Source: Methylococcales bacterium
GTDB taxonomy: Bacteria > Pseudomonadota > Gammaproteobacteria > Methylococcales > Methylomonadaceae
DNA length: 9,393 nucleotides
Direction of reading: 5' to 3'
Assembly: GCA_023134955.1 (NCBI GenBank)
Contig: JAGLUC010000214.1
Span: 1-9,393 of the forward strand
Below, in pieces: positions 6,858 through 9,393 of the stretch. Below the pieces are notes generated by a model. The model searched no databases and had not been told where the DNA came from. It worked only from the letters and a program-made list of their open reading frames with translations. A program made the position numbers and the translations under genes. Position 1 is the stretch's first letter. The number at the start of each line of letters is the position of its first letter.

Positions 6858-7187
6858 ATGAAAACAAAAGTAGAAGTTTATCCGGCAACTGAAAAAGCCG
6901 AGGGTGGTTACTGGGTGGTCGTGTGTATCAGTGTAGGAAGTTATTATAAGCATATGGAAAAAAGCAGGGTACATTGTTTAGATAAACAAACGATGGCTGA
7001 AGCAGTATGGAATGCACTGAATAATAAAGTGTGTCCTGAATGCGGACACGTTTTTTCAACGCATGGCTGGGATGGAATTGATGCTCATTGGCGGGCAAAC
7101 CACGAAGATGTAATCAGTTACGAAAATGCCTGGAAACTAATCAGTAAAAACAAGTATGTTGAAGTCATGTTAGCTTCTGCCGAATAA
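6858..7187 (+). CDS. Small protein with a C2H2-like zinc-binding motif
   Basis: I do not recognise a named family for this 109-residue protein. The first half (VEVYPATEKAEGGYWVVVCI) looks like beta strands. The second half contains CPECGHVFSTHG followed by HWRANH, i.e. Cys-X2-Cys-X14-His-X4-His. That arrangement could bind one zinc ion, with a slightly longer central loop than classical C2H2 fingers. The C-terminal tail (ENAWKLISKNKYVEVML) is probably helical. There is no signal peptide or membrane segment, so it is likely cytoplasmic. Possible roles are DNA, RNA or protein contact, as for the few known bacterial C2H2 proteins such as Ros/MucR, but it lacks their surrounding sequence. It starts 88 bases after the second permease; TATAAA at 6832-6837 could be a -10 element, without a good -35, so it may be its own unit or the tail of the exporter operon. 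Confidence 0.78.
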   Translation: MKTKVEVYPATEKAEGGYWVVVCISVGSYYKHMEKSRVHCLDKQTMAEAVWNALNNKVCPECGHVFSTHGWDGIDAHWRANHEDVISYENAWKLISKNKYVEVMLASAE

Positions 7188-7679
7188 AGATTCATTTTTG
7201 AAAACAAATCTTAACTATTTGGCATAAAATGACTGATACAGTTCTTAAGCCCTCTCTTGCTGGAGAGGGTTGGGTGAGGAGGAATAAAATGATTCTCTTT
7301 TGCAAATGGCTTTTTTCTTTACCTCTAAAAATAAAAAGAATAAGGAACAAAAGAATTTATTTCAACGCCTCCTCACCCAAACCTTCTCAGCAATTGCTCC
7401 TGCATTGCTCTACTTACCAACATCCATGTAGGCATCCAGCAAGAGAGGGCTTAAGAGCAGAGTCAAATACGCTGAGTAGCGAATTAGGCTGTTTACGTCC
7501 ACCAATTAGAGAGTTGCAAATTCAGCCGCTTATGATTTTGTTATTCAAGAGTTACAATAAATTTTAAAAATTCCTATAAAACTATCGGGGCAAAAAATTG
7601 TCCATTAATATTAATTTAAAACAACAATATTAACCCGTTCAAATAGTGCCATTTTTTTGTTGGTTATAAAGTGATACTT
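7188..7679. other. Long intergenic region carrying an inverted-repeat element
   Basis: No convincing gene lies in these 492 bases. The central part (7243-7456) is an inverted-repeat element. The frame open from 7229 to 7567 reads straight through the repeat arms and has no ribosome binding site or recognisable protein features. The left end has a weak AT-rich hairpin (AAGATT 7187-7192 / AATCTT 7207-7212) just after the zinc-finger-like gene, without a following T-run. The right part (7568-7679) is very AT-rich and must hold the promoter of the radical SAM gene, but I cannot pick out a good -35/-10 pair. Confidence 0.7.
7243..7456. repeat. Inverted-repeat element, MITE- or REP-like
   Basis: The outer arms 7243-7264 and 7435-7456 are perfect 22-base reverse complements (TCTTAAGCCCTCTCTTGCTG plus GA). 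Inner arms 7270-7282 and 7368-7380 add a perfect 13-base match (TTGGGTGAGGAGG), so the element is a nested interrupted palindrome of about 214 bases. The right side carries about 45 extra bases between inner and outer arms with no counterpart on the left. The left arm also folds by itself: CCCTCTC 7250-7256 pairs with GAGAGGG 7263-7269 around a six-base loop. Internal DNA is AT-rich and encodes no transposase. This fits a small non-autonomous mobile repeat; I see no obvious target-site duplication. A transcribed copy would form a long hairpin between the two neighbouring genes. Confidence 0.7.
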
Positions 7680-9323
7680 ATGGTTGAGAAAATTGCTCAT
7701 AAAGCTGTGCTAATTTATCCTGAGTTTGATACTCAAGATACTTTTTGGAGTTATTCCGAAAGCCTGCAAATGTATGCTTCTCATGGTGAATATGGATTGC
7801 CAAAACGATTGTTACCTCCTCTGGGCTTAATGGGTTTATTCAATCATCTTAAACCTTATTATGAAGAATTGTGCCTAATTGATAAAAATGTTGATCCAAG
7901 ACCAATAGCAGAACTTATTAAAGAGGTTGATCATGTTTTTATGGGCGGTATGTTAGCCCAGGAAAATAACCTGCTAAACGATGCACTGGAAGTAAAAAAG
8001 GCTGGTAAGGTTTTAATTGTTGGTGGCACGGCAATAACAGCTGAATCACCATTGATGGAGATTGCTGATCATCTGGTTGAAAATGAAGCGGAAGGGGTTA
8101 TTGATGAGTTATTGCTGGGATTAACAACAGGACAAGCAAAAAAATATTATAAAGGTGGGTTTAACCAGCCTGAGCAATTTTTTCAACCTGACTATACGGC
8201 TATCAATCTGCAAAATTATGTGCACATGGCAGTACAAATAAGTCGTGGCTGTCCTGAAAGTTGTGAGTTTTGTGATATTCCCAGTCGCTTTGGTAAATCC
8301 TATCGGGTAACACCCTGGGAAAAGACCGCAGAATCATTCCAGCAAATGAAGCGCTCAGGCTGGACGGGACCAGTATTTATTGTTGATGACAATTTTATTG
8401 CTAATCCCAGAAAGGCTTTGGAGGTTGTTAAAAACCTTTATAAGATAGGTGAGGATATTGCTTATCATCATCCAAAATACACTGAACTGACTTTACGTCT
8501 TGCTGATCAATCGCCAATTATGAACGACTTACGACACTGGTTTCGTAAAGCTAATTTTATTAATGGTTTTTACGGGGTTGAAACACCCAATAAAGCCTCA
8601 CTGATTGAAACCAAAAAACAGCAAAACCTTCGTGGTGAAAGTTCACTAGTCGAGAAATTACGTTTTATTTCTGAACAGACAGGTGGCGGAGTGATGATGG
8701 GAATGATTTACGGTTTTGATCATGACACTAACGACTCAGTCGATGAATTTATTGAATTCGTTAATGCCAGTCATGCACCCATAGTGATGGCAGGGCTTTT
8801 AAATGCTTTGCCCTGTACAGATTTAATGATTAGATTGCGAAAACAGGGACGAGTTATTCAGGCTTCTAGCGGCAATAACTCTGATGGCATTATCAATTTT
8901 ATTCCTTATCATTTTTCCGCTCAGCAAGCAGAGCAGAATTACTTGCGTATTTTGCGCGGGATTTATCACCCGCAAGCCTATTTTGATCGAGTCATGAGAC
9001 ATTTGCAATTGATTGATCCTGAATTACAGCGTAGTTATAGGGCTGAAAATAACTCTGTAAGATATTTAATTAAAATTCTGTCGAAAAAACACGCAGTTAT
9101 ATATTGGCAGTTTTTACCTAAAGCGATGAAAATTGCCAGAAAACGTTGTGGATTTAATACACCCGGTTATCAAGCGATATTGGCTGAATATTTTTCTCTT
9201 TGTGCTCAATATACCCATTTTAGAAGTCAGCTAGCTGTACAACAAAAAAATATTGCACAACGAGATTATCAGGATTGGCAACAATTATCATGGCGAGATA
9301 TGCAAGCATCTCTAGTTTCTTAG
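7680..9323 (+). CDS. B12-binding radical SAM protein (DUF4070-type), substrate unknown
   Basis: The protein has 547 residues from ATG 7680; an in-frame GTG at 7671 would add three, and neither start has a good ribosome binding site. The N-terminus (KAVLIYPEF, then PPLGLMGLFNHLKPYYEELCLIDKN) is a Rossmann-like cobalamin-binding domain to about residue 150. The radical SAM core carries the [4Fe-4S] motif Cys-X3-Cys-X2-Cys at C191, C195 and C198 (SRGCPESCEFCDIP), then FIVDDNFIANPRKAL, GFYGVETP and MGMIYGFDHDT. SGNNSDGIINFIPYHF and RILRGIYHPQAYFDRV mark the C-terminal DUF4070 type. Relatives include the hopanoid methylases HpnP/HpnR, which transfer methyl groups to unactivated carbons; methyl transfer here is inference. 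A tail of roughly 100 residues follows the usual end of the family. The loop ALPCTDL has Cys379 where relatives usually have Gly. Confidence 0.88.
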   Translation: MVEKIAHKAVLIYPEFDTQDTFWSYSESLQMYASHGEYGLPKRLLPPLGLMGLFNHLKPYYEELCLIDKNVDPRPIAELIKEVDHVFMGGMLAQENNLLNDALEVKKAGKVLIVGGTAITAESPLMEIADHLVENEAEGVIDELLLGLTTGQAKKYYKGGFNQPEQFFQPDYTAINLQNYVHMAVQISRGCPESCEFCDIPSRFGKSYRVTPWEKTAESFQQMKRSGWTGPVFIVDDNFIANPRKALEVVKNLYKIGEDIAYHHPKYTELTLRLADQSPIMNDLRHWFRKANFINGFYGVETPNKASLIETKKQQNLRGESSLVEKLRFISEQTGGGVMMGMIYGFDHDTNDSVDEFIEFVNASHAPIVMAGLLNALPCTDLMIRLRKQGRVIQASSGNNSDGIINFIPYHFSAQQAEQNYLRILRGIYHPQAYFDRVMRHLQLIDPELQRSYRAENNSVRYLIKILSKKHAVIYWQFLPKAMKIARKRCGFNTPGYQAILAEYFSLCAQYTHFRSQLAVQQKNIAQRDYQDWQQLSWRDMQASLVS

Positions 9324-9393
9324 GGTAAACTAATATTCTGGCAACATTGGTTTGATTAATAAATAATGAATTATTTTAATCATGTAGCCCGTA
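9324..9393. other. Downstream tail with an AT-rich imperfect palindrome
   Basis: The last 70 bases hold no gene. AAATAAT (9361-9367) and ATTATTT (9370-9376), with outer ATTAA (9355-9359) / TTAAT (9376-9380), make a near-palindrome. It is too AT-rich and lacks a separate T-run, so calling it a terminator for the radical SAM gene would be weak. Confidence 0.3.

Noticed and set aside
5928..6888. Minus-strand frames opposite the second permease and at the start of the zinc-finger-like gene
   Set aside because: They are shadows of well-supported plus-strand genes with intact family motifs.
7229..7567. Open frame of 112 codons in the intergenic region
   Set aside because: It runs through both arms of the inverted repeat, has no ribosome binding site, and its translation only reflects repeat sequence.
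1..9393. CRISPR array, tRNA or rRNA genes
   Set aside because: No regularly spaced direct repeats, cloverleaf-like sequence or rRNA core sequence was seen.

Overview
The window reads as a stretch of AT-rich gammaproteobacterial chromosome. Supporting signs are a PEP synthase of the E. coli PpsA type, short intergenic gaps with GGAG-like ribosome binding sites, a split MacA/MacB-type exporter and a B12-binding radical SAM protein related to the hopanoid-methylase group. A methanotroph-like or sulfur-oxidiser-like gammaproteobacterium would fit, but this is a guess: no marker here fixes the genus. All genes are on the plus strand.

Layout. (1) Positions 1-1448 hold the C-terminal 60% of phosphoenolpyruvate synthase; its start lies outside the window. 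(2) After 46 bases comes an AhpD-like/carboxymuconolactone-decarboxylase-fold protein (1495-2058) that keeps the CXXC pair but has Ser and Asn where the AhpD proton relay has Glu and His. (3) From 2174 to 6769 runs a compact five-gene cluster: a small secreted Met/His-rich protein, a membrane-anchored periplasmic adaptor (MacA/HlyD type), a MacB/LolD-type ABC ATPase, and two tandem 399-residue FtsX/MacB-type permeases. Start/stop overlaps of 4 and 1 bases tie the adaptor, ATPase and first permease together. (4) A small protein with a C2H2-like zinc-binding motif follows at 6858-7187. (5) The 492-base gap 7188-7679 contains a long inverted-repeat element (7243-7456) that looks like a small non-autonomous mobile repeat. 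(6) A B12-binding radical SAM protein of unknown substrate fills 7680-9323.

How the genes may work together. The five-gene cluster is the most coherent unit. The ATPase should energise a heterodimer of the two permeases, and the adaptor should link it to a TolC-like outer membrane channel, which is not encoded here. The Met/His-rich secreted protein, encoded first in the cluster, could bind a soft metal such as copper or silver in the periplasm. Six periplasmic cysteines in the adaptor, arranged as three plausible pairs, fit a metal- or redox-linked role. This is inference; the substrate cannot be read from the sequence. The flanking genes (PEP synthase, AhpD-like protein, zinc-finger-like protein, radical SAM protein) show no evident functional link to the exporter.
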